Assembly: GCF_016406325.1 (NCBI RefSeq)
Contig: NZ_CP066370.1
Span: 2,728,001-2,792,000, forward strand
Direction: 5' to 3'
From: Shewanella putrefaciens
Lineage (GTDB): Bacteria; Pseudomonadota; Gammaproteobacteria; Enterobacterales; Shewanellaceae
DNA length: 64,000 nt
A program made the translations under genes and the position numbers. Shown one piece after another: positions 18,767 to 28,345 of this stretch. Position 1 is the first letter of the stretch. Every line of letters starts with the position of its first letter. The notes beneath the pieces are model-generated. The model was not told the origin of the DNA and made no database searches. It saw nothing but the letters and a program-made list of their open reading frames with translations.

Positions 18767-19040
18767 CCAATTCGCCTATAATCTTTGCCTGCAGCTGTGC
18801 CCATGCCTGTTCAACCAAGGCATAATCGGCATCGTTTAATTCTTGGCGCGCGAGTGCTAGACAGTCGGTCATTTTTAGCATTAACGCATCAAGATCCGTT
18901 TCACCCTGTGCTTCCAATTGGGATAACACTACGGCCACATGGCCCTGTAAGTAGCCACAGGCAAACAAAGCATCGTCATCACCATGGCTGACTACACTGG
19001 CGATCCACTGTTCTAATGCGTCTTCGTAATGCTCTAACAT
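18756..19040 (-). CDS. yfcL: YfcL family protein
   Basis: A 94-residue acidic, mainly helical protein of the YfcL family (function unknown), recognised by MLEHYEDALEQWIASVVSHGDDD, the YLQGHVAVVLSQLE segment and its position. In E. coli yfcL sits next to mnmC and fabB, and here it lies one gene away from mnmC. It starts 4 bp after the stop of the ATP-NAD kinase-like gene and overlaps the RNA methyltransferase gene, so the three are probably one operon. No signal peptide, membrane segment or catalytic motif is visible. Confidence 0.85.
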   Translation of the reverse strand: MLEHYEDALEQWIASVVSHGDDDALFACGYLQGHVAVVLSQLEAQGETDLDALMLKMTDCLALARQELNDADYALVEQAWAQLQAKIIGELDVA

Positions 19041-19044
19041 GGGT

Positions 19045-20223
19045 CTAACTCTCCATTAATACTGGATTGGCCGACACATCTGCTGCGACCAATAAATCTG
19101 GATTGGCCACCTGATACATAACGTAATCATGGTAGCCCGTCGTCACTTTGTAATAGCCGCCAAGCTCGCTATCTAATTTAGGGTCGCCACTATCCACAAT
19201 TAGTGGTCGTCCATCAAGTGCTTTTAGCTTAGTTTTTGTGGCGAGGATAATAATATTGTCTTTTCCGATGCGGCGAATGAGCTCGGGCGATAACTGTTGA
19301 TTACCGCGCCCTAAGATATGGCCTTGGCCACCAATTAAGGTAATCACCAACTTCGTCGGCTTATCTTGGGTCAGTTCGAGTAATTCATTGGCGGTTAAAT
19401 CACTGCCGACAAGGTTTTTATTTTGAATAAGATCAACACCGAGCAGGGTATTATCCAGAGCTAACTCTTCCATCACAAAGGCAACCGTACTGCCAGAGCC
19501 CATGATGTACAGTTCATCTTCCATTTGATTGATCACATCGGCGGCGATATCGGCCAGCACAAGTTCATCGACTTCCTTGCCGCCCATCTTCACCGCTTGT
19601 ACATAACGCGGCTCGGCGGGCACTAAAAGCTCGCCAAATCGTTTAGCACGCACTGTGCCTTGGCGAAAGGCCACTTCGTCAATATCCATCACATCGGCGG
19701 ACATTAAACTGACGAGCTCACCATCGAGTAACATTTTGACCACCATGCCAGACGCATGGGGCGTAATCCCATAAACGCCGGAATGAATTTTCACCCCAGC
19801 GGGAACGCCGAGCACAGGGAGTTTGTCGTCGATAGTAGCTTGTTCAAATACGGAGTAAACATCGCGGGCCGTACCATCGCCACCGGCAAAAAGGAGTAAA
19901 TCCAGCGGTTCATCCAGCAGCGCACGCACAACGGCCTGCGTATCCAGTGCCTGAGTTTTATCCGGAGTTTGATACACCACTCGCGTGGTAAAACCGAGTG
20001 TTTTAGCGGCGTCTTCACCCATGATGCCTGAAGCGGTAATGACTTCAATGTCATCACTATAATCGCGGATAACCTCGAGGGCCTGCATCATACGCAAGGC
20101 GGCTTTGGGTTCAGCGCCTAAGGCGAGCGCTTCTTCCGCAACGCCATCGCTGCCCTTAAGACCAACACTGCCACCTAAGCCAGCCAACGGATTGACAACT
20201 AACCCTAAACGAAACCGAATCAC
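19045..20223 (-). CDS. ATP-NAD kinase family protein
   Basis: Member of the diacylglycerol/NAD kinase fold family, about 390 aa, longer than the classical NadK (about 290-300). The start is GTG with tgaggtaaagg just before it. The N-terminal motif LGLVVNPLAGLGGSVGLKGSDG (6-28) and the nucleotide-binding LLLFAGGDGTARDVYSV (about 110-126) are the family signatures. A PAGVKIHSGVYGITP segment follows near 140. The catalytic GGDG is complete. The substrate is unknown. Some members act on NAD or on acetoin-type substrates (AcoX-like), so NAD is not certain. First gene of a run with yfcL and the RNA methyltransferase. Confidence 0.8.
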   Translation of the reverse strand: MIRFRLGLVVNPLAGLGGSVGLKGSDGVAEEALALGAEPKAALRMMQALEVIRDYSDDIEVITASGIMGEDAAKTLGFTTRVVYQTPDKTQALDTQAVVRALLDEPLDLLLFAGGDGTARDVYSVFEQATIDDKLPVLGVPAGVKIHSGVYGITPHASGMVVKMLLDGELVSLMSADVMDIDEVAFRQGTVRAKRFGELLVPAEPRYVQAVKMGGKEVDELVLADIAADVINQMEDELYIMGSGSTVAFVMEELALDNTLLGVDLIQNKNLVGSDLTANELLELTQDKPTKLVITLIGGQGHILGRGNQQLSPELIRRIGKDNIIILATKTKLKALDGRPLIVDSGDPKLDSELGGYYKVTTGYHDYVMYQVANPDLLVAADVSANPVLMES

Positions 20224-20273
20224 CCTTTACCTCACTTAACGCAATCTTTTGATTTTTATCTTAATGGATATGA

Positions 20274-21449
20274 CTAGGCCGTATGGGCTGCAACACCCGG
20301 TTTATCCTTAGGGATAAAGAATACCGCCAGCATAGCGGCAAAGGCGCATACTGCGGCAAATACCCAAGACCAAACCGCCCCGCTACCATCGCCCCAAATA
20401 TAGCCACAGATCCAAGTACCGAGCGCGCCGCCAACCCCAAAACTTAAACTGGCGTATAGGGCTTGACCTTGGCTTCTGTGACTCGCATCGAAATGTTTAT
20501 GCACAAATTGAATCGATGCGGCGTGGGTTAAGCCAAAGGTAAAGGCATGTAATAATTGGCTAAAACCTAGCCACAATACGCTATCTACCCCAAAGGCAAC
20601 CAATAACCAACGTAGACAAGTCATGCCAATGCTGACAATCAATAAGGTATTCACGCCATAGCGGCCGAGTAAACGCGGCGCGAACATAAACATCACAATT
20701 TCAGCCATAGCGCCAAGGGCGACAAATATGCCCGCCGAGGATTCCGAGTAACCTGCTTGCTTTAAATATAAGACGAAGAAGCCGTAGAAAGGCCCTGCGC
20801 TCATTTGCAACAACATAGCGGAAATCATGAACCACACAATTGGCTTAGTCCATTTAAGGCGGTGCCGCTCCTGCCCCGCGGGGCGCACCGCTCGATTGGC
20901 GGGTAGCGGCAACGCGCTAAGCAGCATCCCGGTAAATAACGTCAAGCCGATATAAGGCAACACTTCGGTGCCCCACTGGCCGATAGCAAAGCCCGCACCC
21001 ACCACAAGGCAGATAAAACCTATACTGCCAAAACTGCGTATTTGACCGTAGCGACTGGCATTCTCGCCTAAGGTTTCTAAGGTGATCACTTCAAGCTGAG
21101 CGAGGATCGCATTCCAAAAGAAAGTATAGAGGGCCAAACTCAGCGCCATATACACAAAACCGCCATGATAGAAGAAACTCAAATACGCCAGCGCGGCGGC
21201 TCCCGCGCCCATTTTGATCAGCTCGGCGCGCATCCCCGTTCGGTCAGCCACTTTAGCCCACACATTCGGCGCAACGATGCGCGTCGCCATCAGGATAGCG
21301 AGTAGAAAGCCAATTTCTTGAGGATTAAAACCGCGGTTCTCGAAGAAGACCCCAAGGTAAGGGACCATAGTACCGAGAATAGAAAAGAAGAAAAAATAGC
21401 AGGCACAAAGCCAGCGCAATTGCTGGCTTGTGCTAGAAGAAGTTGACAT
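20274..21449 (-). CDS. MFS transporter, HcaT / nucleoside:H+ symporter-like
   Basis: Twelve-helix inner-membrane permease of the major facilitator superfamily, 391 aa. The opening LRWLCACYFFFFSILGTMVPYLGVFFENRGFNPQEIGFLLA and the loop VWAKVADRTGMRA match the MFS_1-like group that includes E. coli HcaT (putative 3-phenylpropionate permease) and NupG-like symporters. A central basic loop (RPAGQERHRLKW, near residue 195) separates two six-helix halves. HFDASHRSQGQALYASLSFGVGGALG is near residue 325. The substrate cannot be assigned: no phenylpropionate or nucleoside catabolic genes are nearby. Located between the NAD-kinase-like gene and aroC. Confidence 0.8.
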   Translation of the reverse strand: MSTSSSTSQQLRWLCACYFFFFSILGTMVPYLGVFFENRGFNPQEIGFLLAILMATRIVAPNVWAKVADRTGMRAELIKMGAGAAALAYLSFFYHGGFVYMALSLALYTFFWNAILAQLEVITLETLGENASRYGQIRSFGSIGFICLVVGAGFAIGQWGTEVLPYIGLTLFTGMLLSALPLPANRAVRPAGQERHRLKWTKPIVWFMISAMLLQMSAGPFYGFFVLYLKQAGYSESSAGIFVALGAMAEIVMFMFAPRLLGRYGVNTLLIVSIGMTCLRWLLVAFGVDSVLWLGFSQLLHAFTFGLTHAASIQFVHKHFDASHRSQGQALYASLSFGVGGALGTWICGYIWGDGSGAVWSWVFAAVCAFAAMLAVFFIPKDKPGVAAHTA

Positions 21450-21516
21450 TAACGCATTCCATTTATCTCATGCCACGCATCGAATTCATAATTGCATACC
21501 GCCTATCTCATACCAC

Positions 21517-22611
21517 TTATCGCATACCAAGCACGGGTGTGAGACTGCGTACATCTTGATTTTGCGCTCTGTGTCTTAACAAGTGATCCATCAGCACAAT
21601 GGCAAGCATAGCTTCGGCAATCGGTACCGCGCGGATCCCAACGCAAGGATCGTGACGACCTTTAGTGACCACTTCGGCCATTTCACCCTGCGCCGTCATA
21701 CTTTGACCAGGCACGCTGATACTTGATGTGGGTTTGAGCGCAATATGGGCAATTATCGGCTGACCAGATGAAATCCCACCGAGCACACCGCCCGCATGAT
21801 TAGATTCAAAGCCTTGCGGCGACATTAAGTCACGCCCTTCGGAGCCCTTTTGCGTCACCACACCAAAACCATCACCAATCTCAACACCTTTGACGGCATT
21901 AATACCCATCAAAGCGTGGGCGATATCGGCATCGAGTCTATCAAATACGGGTTCACCTAAACCCACTGGCACACCTGTCGCGATAACGGAGATTTTCGCG
22001 CCAATGGAGTCACCGGATTTTTTCAGCTCACGCATGTATTCATCTAGCGCTTCAAGCTTGCTAGCATCGGGGAAGAAAAAGGCATTTTGCTCGATTTGGT
22101 CAAGATCAATAGTCTCAGCACAAATAGGACCCAGCTGCGACATATAGCCGTAGATCTCGATACCGTGAACTTGCTTTAAATACTTTTTCGCCACCGCACC
22201 CGCCGCAACGCGCATCGCGGTTTCACGGGCTGATGAGCGGCCACCACCGCGGTAGTCACGCATACCGTACTTTTGCTGGTAGGTATAATCGGCGTGCCCA
22301 GGGCGAAATAAATCTTTGATATTTGAGTAATCTTGACTGCGTTGATCGGTATTTTCGATCAAGAGTCCAATTGAGGTGCCCGTGGTTTTACCTTCGAAAA
22401 CGCCGGATAAAATCCGCACTTCGTCGGGCTCACGACGGGCCGTGGTATATCGGGATGTCCCAGGACGACGGCGGTCAAGATCATGCTGCATATCGGCTTC
22501 GGTTAATTCAAGCCCAGGTGGGCAACCATCAATAATGCAACCGAGTGCTACACCGTGACTCTCACCAAACGTCGTCACTACAAAATTTTGACCAATACTG
22601 TTTCCAGACAT
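21517..22611 (-). CDS. aroC: Chorismate synthase
   Basis: Last step of the shikimate pathway: EPSP to chorismate, FMN-dependent. The 364-aa length is standard. The start [33 protein letters not shown] carries the family signature GESHG with the catalytic His (H19 region). [43 protein letters not shown] (about 102-145) and the third signature [17 protein letters not shown] near residue 318 are complete. It lies downstream of prmB in the same direction, with 124 bp holding two hairpins between them. Confidence 0.97.
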   Translation of the reverse strand: MSGNSIGQNFVVTTFGESHGVALGCIIDGCPPGLELTEADMQHDLDRRRPGTSRYTTARREPDEVRILSGVFEGKTTGTSIGLLIENTDQRSQDYSNIKDLFRPGHADYTYQQKYGMRDYRGGGRSSARETAMRVAAGAVAKKYLKQVHGIEIYGYMSQLGPICAETIDLDQIEQNAFFFPDASKLEALDEYMRELKKSGDSIGAKISVIATGVPVGLGEPVFDRLDADIAHALMGINAVKGVEIGDGFGVVTQKGSEGRDLMSPQGFESNHAGGVLGGISSGQPIIAHIALKPTSSISVPGQSMTAQGEMAEVVTKGRHDPCVGIRAVPIAEAMLAIVLMDHLLRHRAQNQDVRSLTPVLGMR

Positions 22612-22649
22612 CCGCTTTGTACACCTTAGAATATTTGTTCATCGCTCCG

Positions 22650-22709
22650 TGTCCAGCGACCACTGGACAATTTATTTTCCCGCTGCAAGCCTAACTGGCA
22701 GCGGGAAAA
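22650..22709. other. Two hairpins between prmB and aroC
   Basis: Hairpin one: arms tgtccag (22650-22656) and ctggaca (22663-22669). Hairpin two: perfect 12-bp arms ttttcccgctgc (22675-22686) and gcagcgggaaaa (22698-22709). Neither is followed by a T-tract on the minus strand. They may be an mRNA stability or attenuation element in a prmB-aroC transcript rather than a standard terminator. Confidence 0.45.
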
Positions 22710-22735
22710 GTCTCAACCTAATTTGCTATTTTAGG

Positions 22736-23680
22736 CTATTGCGCATCGCGATAAATGCCAAATACAGATTGATTTTCAACCAGTTGATCGCGAGTTAACA
22801 CAAATACGCCATCGCCACCATTTTCAAAGTTAATCCAAGTGAATGGCACTTCTGGGAACTGCTCAATCAAATGCACCATAGAATTTCCCACTTCGACCAC
22901 GAGTAAACCCGTTGGCGTGAGGTATTGCGCGGCATTGGCGAGTATACGCTTGGTTAAATCTAACCCGTCGCGACCTGAGGCTAAACCAATAGCCGGCTCA
23001 TGGTGATATTCATCCGGCATGTCGCCAATGTCTTCAGCATCCACATAAGGTGGGTTTGAAACAATCAAATCATACTGAGGCCCTTCTGGGATGGCCGAAA
23101 ACAGATCCGATTGCATCGGGAACACTCTGTCCATCACACCTAAGGTTTCAATATTGATTTGCGCCACATCTAAGGCATCTTCGCTGATATCCAGCGCATC
23201 GACTTCGGCGTCTTCAAATTCATAGGCGCAGGCAATCGCGATACAAGCGCTGCCTGTACATAAATCTAAAATACGTGTGACTGGCTTGTTATATAACCAA
23301 GGGCTAAAACGGTTAGCGATCATTTCGGCAATCGGCGAACGTGGTACTAACACGCGCTCATCGACGTAAAACTCAAGCCCTGCAAAACGGGCCTTGTTGG
23401 TCAGGTAAGGCACAGGCAAGCGTTCTCTCACCCGACGAATAATCAACTCGACAATTTTGTGTTTTTCACTGCTGGTCAAGTTACTTAAAATCACTTGCTG
23501 GCCGATTTCTTCTGGTAAGTGTAAAGCGTGGAAAACTAAGGCGATGGCTTCATCCCACGCGTTATCAGTACCATGACCATAGTAAACATTGGCATCGTTA
23601 AAACGGCTCACGGCCCAACGTAACATATCGCCAATGGTACGTAATTCTGTCACAGCTTCATCTACAAAGATCTTATCCAA
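22736..23680 (-). CDS. prmB: 50S ribosomal protein L3 glutamine methyltransferase
   Basis: N5-glutamine methyltransferase of the HemK/PrmB family, acting on ribosomal protein L3. The 314-aa protein starts at TTG (23680), preceded by aggag at about 6 bases; no ATG is available nearby. The SAM-binding motif [16 protein letters not shown] is at 137-152. The catalytic NPPY is N209-Y212 in [26 protein letters not shown]. The N-terminal helical domain ([23 protein letters not shown]) is typical of PrmB and separates it from PrmC. It is divergent from smrB, as in E. coli. Confidence 0.95.
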   Translation of the reverse strand: MDKIFVDEAVTELRTIGDMLRWAVSRFNDANVYYGHGTDNAWDEAIALVFHALHLPEEIGQQVILSNLTSSEKHKIVELIIRRVRERLPVPYLTNKARFAGLEFYVDERVLVPRSPIAEMIANRFSPWLYNKPVTRILDLCTGSACIAIACAYEFEDAEVDALDISEDALDVAQINIETLGVMDRVFPMQSDLFSAIPEGPQYDLIVSNPPYVDAEDIGDMPDEYHHEPAIGLASGRDGLDLTKRILANAAQYLTPTGLLVVEVGNSMVHLIEQFPEVPFTWINFENGGDGVFVLTRDQLVENQSVFGIYRDAQ

Positions 23681-23761
23681 AACGTGCTCCTGCTAGTTTG
23701 TTCGCCAAACATTGTAACTGAACTCTATTCAGAAACCATAGGATTCAATAGAATACCCGCC

Positions 23762-24292
23762 ATGAATAAAGACGATGACAAAGAAGGCTTGGCGATGTTC
23801 TCAGCGCTTATCGATGGTATTAAGCCCATCACTCAGGATAAGCGGCACTTTCGCACGCCCTTAAAAACCAAACAGGAAATAGCACTGAAAGAGCAGCAAC
23901 TGCATGCAAACAGCTATTTCTCAGATACTTATCAGCCACTACTGCCTATACAAGGACCGATGCGTTGGTTAGATGATGGCGTGGATAGCTTAGAGTTAAA
24001 ACGACTCAGACGCGGCGATTACCAACCCGATTTACTGTTGGATTTGCATGGCTATCGTCAGTCAGAAGCCAAACTCGAGTTAGCGGCGCTCATTCAGGCC
24101 TGCGTTAAACAACAGAGCCAATGTTGCTGTGTAATGCACGGCTACGGCAGTGGCATATTGAAACAACAAGTTCCCATGTGGCTAGTACAGCATCCTATGG
24201 TGAAAGCCTTCCATCAGGCGCCAAAAGAATGGGGTGGCGATGCCGCGCTTTTAGTCTTAATCGACCTTGGTGAGCTCCCGCATAGACGTTAG
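23762..24292 (+). CDS. smrB: Smr-domain ribosome rescue endonuclease SmrB
   Basis: In E. coli, SmrB cuts mRNA at collided ribosomes so that stalled translation can be rescued. The start MNKDDDKEGLAMFSALIDGI at 23762 is chosen; 26 extra upstream in-frame residues do not look like SmrB. Length is 176 aa. The N-terminal helix is the ribosome-hook region. The Smr domain covers about 90-170, with the DLHG motif at 94-97 and HGYGSGILKQQ at 126-136. The tail AFHQAPKEWGGDAALLVLID is almost identical in wording to the E. coli protein. It shares a short intergenic region with the divergent prmB. Confidence 0.93.
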   Translation: MNKDDDKEGLAMFSALIDGIKPITQDKRHFRTPLKTKQEIALKEQQLHANSYFSDTYQPLLPIQGPMRWLDDGVDSLELKRLRRGDYQPDLLLDLHGYRQSEAKLELAALIQACVKQQSQCCCVMHGYGSGILKQQVPMWLVQHPMVKAFHQAPKEWGGDAALLVLIDLGELPHRR

Positions 24293-24304
24293 TTAGCTTC
24301 AAGC

Positions 24305-24353
24305 TTTTACAAAACAAACGGCCCACTTAATGTGGGCCGTTTGTTTTGTAAAA
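24305..24353. terminator. Long bidirectional terminator between smrB and sixA
   Basis: Perfect 22-bp arms (24305-24326 and 24332-24353) with a 5-base loop ttaat. The stem core is gcccac/gtgggc, and the arms begin and end in tttt/aaaa. It lies between two convergent stop codons. Confidence 0.9.
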
Positions 24354-24369
24354 GAGATATAAATCTAAA

Positions 24370-24840
24370 TTAGCTAATACTATGGGGAGCGTGCTGCCAC
24401 ACAATCGACGCTTGCTCGGCATGTTTATCGACCAAGGTAATTCCAGAGGTGGCAAACAGTGGCGGTTCAACCCCTGCAACCAATTCACTCACTAAGTATC
24501 CCAATAATGGCATGTGAGAAATGACTAACACTCTATCTGCCTTGTATAACTCAGCATAAGCAACAATTAAAGCGGCAACATTAGCAGGATCGCCAGAAGG
24601 CACAAGATCATCGGCAACAAGCCACTTACGTGGCTCAGGAAAGTGTTGGCTCAGTTCCTGCCACGTTTGCTGTGCACGTAAGTAAGGGCTAACCAAGACA
24701 AGATCAAAATCTGTGATACTTCGAGCTAACCAGTTGCTCATCACAACGGTATGGTGCCTTCCTAAATCGGTTAGGGTTCTATCCCTATCGGATTGAGCAT
24801 CAAATCCTGCGTCACCATGTCGCATCAAAAATAGCTGCAT
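24370..24840 (-). CDS. sixA: Phosphohistidine phosphatase SixA
   Basis: Histidine-phosphatase-superfamily enzyme. In E. coli SixA removes phosphate from histidine phosphocarrier domains (reported for ArcB and for the nitrogen PTS protein NPr). The start MQLFLMRHGDAGF at 24840 gives 156 aa and puts the RHG motif at residues 7-9 (nucleophile H8). The first Arg partner is in SPYLRAQQTWQE (about 54-65). The second catalytic His is in VLVISHMPLLGYL near residue 105. The five extra upstream residues in the longer frame are not conserved. It is a single gene, convergent with smrB. Confidence 0.93.
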   Translation of the reverse strand: MQLFLMRHGDAGFDAQSDRDRTLTDLGRHHTVVMSNWLARSITDFDLVLVSPYLRAQQTWQELSQHFPEPRKWLVADDLVPSGDPANVAALIVAYAELYKADRVLVISHMPLLGYLVSELVAGVEPPLFATSGITLVDKHAEQASIVWQHAPHSIS

Positions 24841-24911
24841 ACTTCTCTCGCTACCCACACTTGTTTTTGTTTTATCCCAATTGTAGCCCTAAAATTCGTT
24901 TCGACAAACCT

Positions 24912-25178
24912 GTATACCCAAGCGACCTCAAAATACGAGTTTCAGAGCACCTAGGGTGCTTCAATTCAAGGCGCATCAATGACAGAATGTCGGCTACCTT
25001 TTGAATTGATGCAACACGGAATTGGAGTGCCCTAGGCGCTCCGTCCCGGCGGCTTTTAACGCACTTTATGCTGTGTTGGTTATTTTTAACTTAGCCCACT
25101 AGGTTCGCAAATAACCGCCTTGCCTAAAGTGCGTTAAATTCCCGCTGAATCCTGCATTTTGAGGTGGTTTGGGTATAC
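24912..25178. repeat. 267-bp MITE-like structured element with terminal inverted repeats
   Basis: The ends are inverted repeats of about 23 bp, gtatacccaagcgacctcaaaat on the left and its near-complement on the right (two mismatches). Inside are ordered hairpins: agcacc/ggtgct (24946-24960); tcaattcaa/ttgaattga (24961-24969, 25001-25009) around gaca/tgtc; ggagtgcc/ggcgctcc (25024-25042); and a 14-bp perfect stem tttaacgcacttta/taaagtgcgttaaa (25055-25068, 25125-25138) that encloses ggttattt/aaataacc. No coding potential and no clear target duplication are seen. It fills the 431-bp gap between sixA and the M16 protease. The structure suggests a non-autonomous dispersed element. Copy number in the genome cannot be seen from here. 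Confidence 0.75.
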
Positions 25179-25271
25179 GACTTAATCTTTAGTCGATAAA
25201 CACAAGAGATATTTGCTAAAAACCATTAAGACTATCAATATATAACAAGCTATCGTTATCGGAGTGTCTCT

Positions 25272-28061
25272 TTGCAAGCCTCTCAGTCTATTTATAAAAG
25301 CCCAAACGACCATCGCCAGTATCGTTATCTTGTTTTAGATAACGCGCTCAGGGTGCTATTGGTTGAAGATCTAGATGCCAGCCAAGCGGCTGCATCGATG
25401 GCTGTTGGTGTAGGTCATTTTGATGATCCCACAGATAGACCTGGCATGGCACACTTTTTAGAGCATATGCTCTTCCTTGGTACAGAAAAATTCCCCGATT
25501 CAGGCGAGTATCACGCCTTTATCAATCAACATGGCGGCAGCAATAACGCTTGGACAGGCACTGAGCACACTAATTTCTTTTTCACCATCAATGAAGACGT
25601 ATTTGCCGATTCCTTAGACAGATTCAGCCAATTTTTTATCGCACCTAAATTTGACTTAGACTTAGTCGATAGAGAGCGCCAAGCCATTGAATCTGAATTT
25701 AGTTTAAAGCTGAAGGATGATATCCGCCGAATATACCAAGTGCTGAAAGAAACCGTTAATCCACAGCATCCTTTCTCGAAGTTTTCCGTGGGTAATTTAG
25801 TCACATTAGGAGGGGAGCAAGCGCAGATCCGTGGGGAATTATTGGATTTTTATCAGCGTCATTACAGTGCCAACCTAATGACCTTGTGCTTAGTTGCACC
25901 ATTTCCCCTTGATGAATTAGCACACTTAGCCCGTTATTATTTCAGTGGGATCCGTAACTTAAATTTAGTGAAAAACTATCCTCAAGTACCGCTTTTTTCA
26001 CCAAAAGAATTACTAACTCAAGTTGATATAGTGCCGCTTAAAGATCAAAAACGCCTAAGTATCAGCTTTAATTTCCCCGGCATTGATCACTATTACAAAC
26101 GTAAACCTCTGACTTATATAAGCCATATTCTAGGTAATGAGAGTAAAGGCAGCTTATTATCTTATCTTAAAGAGCAAGGGCTGGTGAATAACTTGTCTGC
26201 TGGTGGCGGTGTTAATGGATATAATTTTAAAGATTACAGTATTGGATTGCAGCTAACAGATAAAGGGCTGGCCAATCTTGATGACATTATTTGCAGTTGT
26301 TTTGAGTATATCGAACTCATCAAAACCCAAGGTTTAGATGAGTGGCGTTATTTAGAAAGAGCAAACCTACTCAAAATGGCGTTTCGGTACCAAGAGCAAG
26401 TTAAATCCCTCGATTTAGCCAGCCATCTCAGCATCAATATGCATCATTATGAGGTTGAAGACTTAGTCTTTGGTGACTATCGCATGGATGGACTGGATAT
26501 TGCGGAGACCATCGAGCTACTTGAATTGATGGTGCCACAAAATATGCGCTTACAGCTTGTTGCACAGTCCGTGAAAACAGATCGTCAGGCTAATTGGTAT
26601 CATACACCTTACAAAGTTAGCTCTATCCCTCCAGAATCTATTGCACGCTGGCAAGTAAAGCATATCCGTCCCGAGTTACAATTACCCACAGCGAACCCTT
26701 TTATTGTCGCCGACTCGATTGCTCGTCCAGATAAAAGCCTAGTCGCTGTGCCTGTGATAGTTGCAGAATCATCGGGATACCGAATTTGGCACAAGAAAGA
26801 CGATGAGTTCAATGTGCCAAAGGGCCATATGTATTTATCGCTTGATTCAGAGCAAGCAAGTAAAACCCCAAAACATGCCGCCCTCACCCGCTTGTATGTT
26901 GAGATGCTACTCGATTATCTGACCGAGCCCACCTATCAGGCCGAAGTTGCGGGCTTAAGCTACAATATTTACCCGCATCAAGGGGGGATTACTCTGCACT
27001 TATCAGGTTTTACCGGTAATCAAGAAGCCCTATTAGCATTGTTGATCCACAAAGCGAGGGAGCGCAATTTTACCGAAGAGCGTTTTGCACTGATTAAATC
27101 CCAACTGCTACGTAGTTGGCAGAATTTGGCACAAGCTAAGCCTATTACACAACTATTTACTAGCCTTACCGTCACTCTGCAAAAACGCAGTTATGAACCG
27201 GCGCGCATGGCCCAAATGCTAGAAAATATCACCCTAGAGGATTTACATAACCATGTGCGTGCCTTCTACGAAAAAATCTATCTTGAAGGATTAGTCTACG
27301 GGGATTGGTTAGTCTCTGAAGCACAAGCACTTGGCAAGCGTTTAGAACATATTTTATCCTTAGTCTCGACGCCAAGTGCCGAATCAACTAGAGAATTAGT
27401 CAATCTAACAGGTCAAGGCACACTACTGCGCGAACTCGCCATAAACCACCAAGACAGCGCTATTATCGTTTATTATCAATCAGCTGTTGCAACGCCAGAA
27501 AAAATGGCACTATTCAGCTTGTTGAATCACACTATGTCATCAACCTTCTTCCATGAACTGCGCACCGAAAAGCAATTGGGTTATATGGTAGGCACAGGTT
27601 ATCTACCACTCAATCGTCATCCAGGGCTTATTTTCTATATCCAATCCCCCACCACTGGACCATTGCATCTATTAGAGGCCATAGACGAATTTATTGCCGA
27701 CTTTAACTATGCAGTCATGCAGATCACCAACGAAGAATGGGAAAGCACTAAACTCGGCCTGATTAATCAAGTGATGGAACATGATGCGAACCTAAAAACC
27801 CGCAGTCAACGTTATTGGGTGAGTGTGGGCAATCGGGATTATCAATTCAATCAAAGAGAATTGGTCGTAGAAGAAATCACTAAGCTCACGCGTACAGATT
27901 TACTCAAATTTATGATGCGTAAAATGCGTACAAAACACAGTGATCGTTTAGTGCTATTTAGTACTGGCGAGCAGCACAGAGCTCAGGCAGCACTGAAGTC
28001 AGAGAAAATGATAAACGATTTAAAAATATTTAAACAAAATGCCGATAAGTTTAATTTTTGA
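25272..28061 (+). CDS. M16 (insulinase/pitrilysin-family) metalloprotease
   Basis: Large zinc peptidase of the pitrilysin/insulysin type, 929 aa, close to the length of E. coli protease III without its signal peptide. The start is TTG (25272), with ggag 7 bases upstream. No signal peptide is visible, so it is probably cytoplasmic. The inverted zinc motif HFLEH is at 61-65 (ligands H61 and H65, base E64). The third ligand is E142 in RERQAIESEF. GGSNNAWTGTEHTNFFFTI (88-106) and the C-terminal TEKQLGYMVGTGYLPLNRHPGLIFYIQSP block (the Arg/Tyr substrate-binding region, near residue 770) are typical of the family. It is a single gene between the structured repeat element and the large sensor gene. 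Confidence 0.92.
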   Translation: MQASQSIYKSPNDHRQYRYLVLDNALRVLLVEDLDASQAAASMAVGVGHFDDPTDRPGMAHFLEHMLFLGTEKFPDSGEYHAFINQHGGSNNAWTGTEHTNFFFTINEDVFADSLDRFSQFFIAPKFDLDLVDRERQAIESEFSLKLKDDIRRIYQVLKETVNPQHPFSKFSVGNLVTLGGEQAQIRGELLDFYQRHYSANLMTLCLVAPFPLDELAHLARYYFSGIRNLNLVKNYPQVPLFSPKELLTQVDIVPLKDQKRLSISFNFPGIDHYYKRKPLTYISHILGNESKGSLLSYLKEQGLVNNLSAGGGVNGYNFKDYSIGLQLTDKGLANLDDIICSCFEYIELIKTQGLDEWRYLERANLLKMAFRYQEQVKSLDLASHLSINMHHYEVEDLVFGDYRMDGLDIAETIELLELMVPQNMRLQLVAQSVKTDRQANWYHTPYKVSSIPPESIARWQVKHIRPELQLPTANPFIVADSIARPDKSLVAVPVIVAESSGYRIWHKKDDEFNVPKGHMYLSLDSEQASKTPKHAALTRLYVEMLLDYLTEPTYQAEVAGLSYNIYPHQGGITLHLSGFTGNQEALLALLIHKARERNFTEERFALIKSQLLRSWQNLAQAKPITQLFTSLTVTLQKRSYEPARMAQMLENITLEDLHNHVRAFYEKIYLEGLVYGDWLVSEAQALGKRLEHILSLVSTPSAESTRELVNLTGQGTLLRELAINHQDSAIIVYYQSAVATPEKMALFSLLNHTMSSTFFHELRTEKQLGYMVGTGYLPLNRHPGLIFYIQSPTTGPLHLLEAIDEFIADFNYAVMQITNEEWESTKLGLINQVMEHDANLKTRSQRYWVSVGNRDYQFNQRELVVEEITKLTRTDLLKFMMRKMRTKHSDRLVLFSTGEQHRAQAALKSEKMINDLKIFKQNADKFNF

Positions 28062-28345
28062 GCATGAACTGCAAATAATAATGAAACAGCATCATTTTTG
28101 ACGAACAAACAAAATCCCTGTCATAACGTCATACTACAGTAGTATCTTCCACGCCTATGCGTTATCTCAATGGAAAACATGGTTGGATGCCATCTTACCC
28201 TACAAATAGCGCTCAAATTTACCTCATCTACATGCTACTAAAAGGATTTTTTACAAAGTCAGTTTTGACAAACCCATCACTTTCTGGAAAAGTGATGTAA
28301 CATAATTGTTTCATGGCATCATCGGATAATATTAAGAACAATACT

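Noticed and set aside
28102..28209. Open stretch of 35 codons (HAYALSQWKTWLDAILPYK-like end) before the sensor gene
   Set aside because: It has no in-frame start codon or ribosome site. It could be a decayed gene remnant, but the stretch is too short to support.
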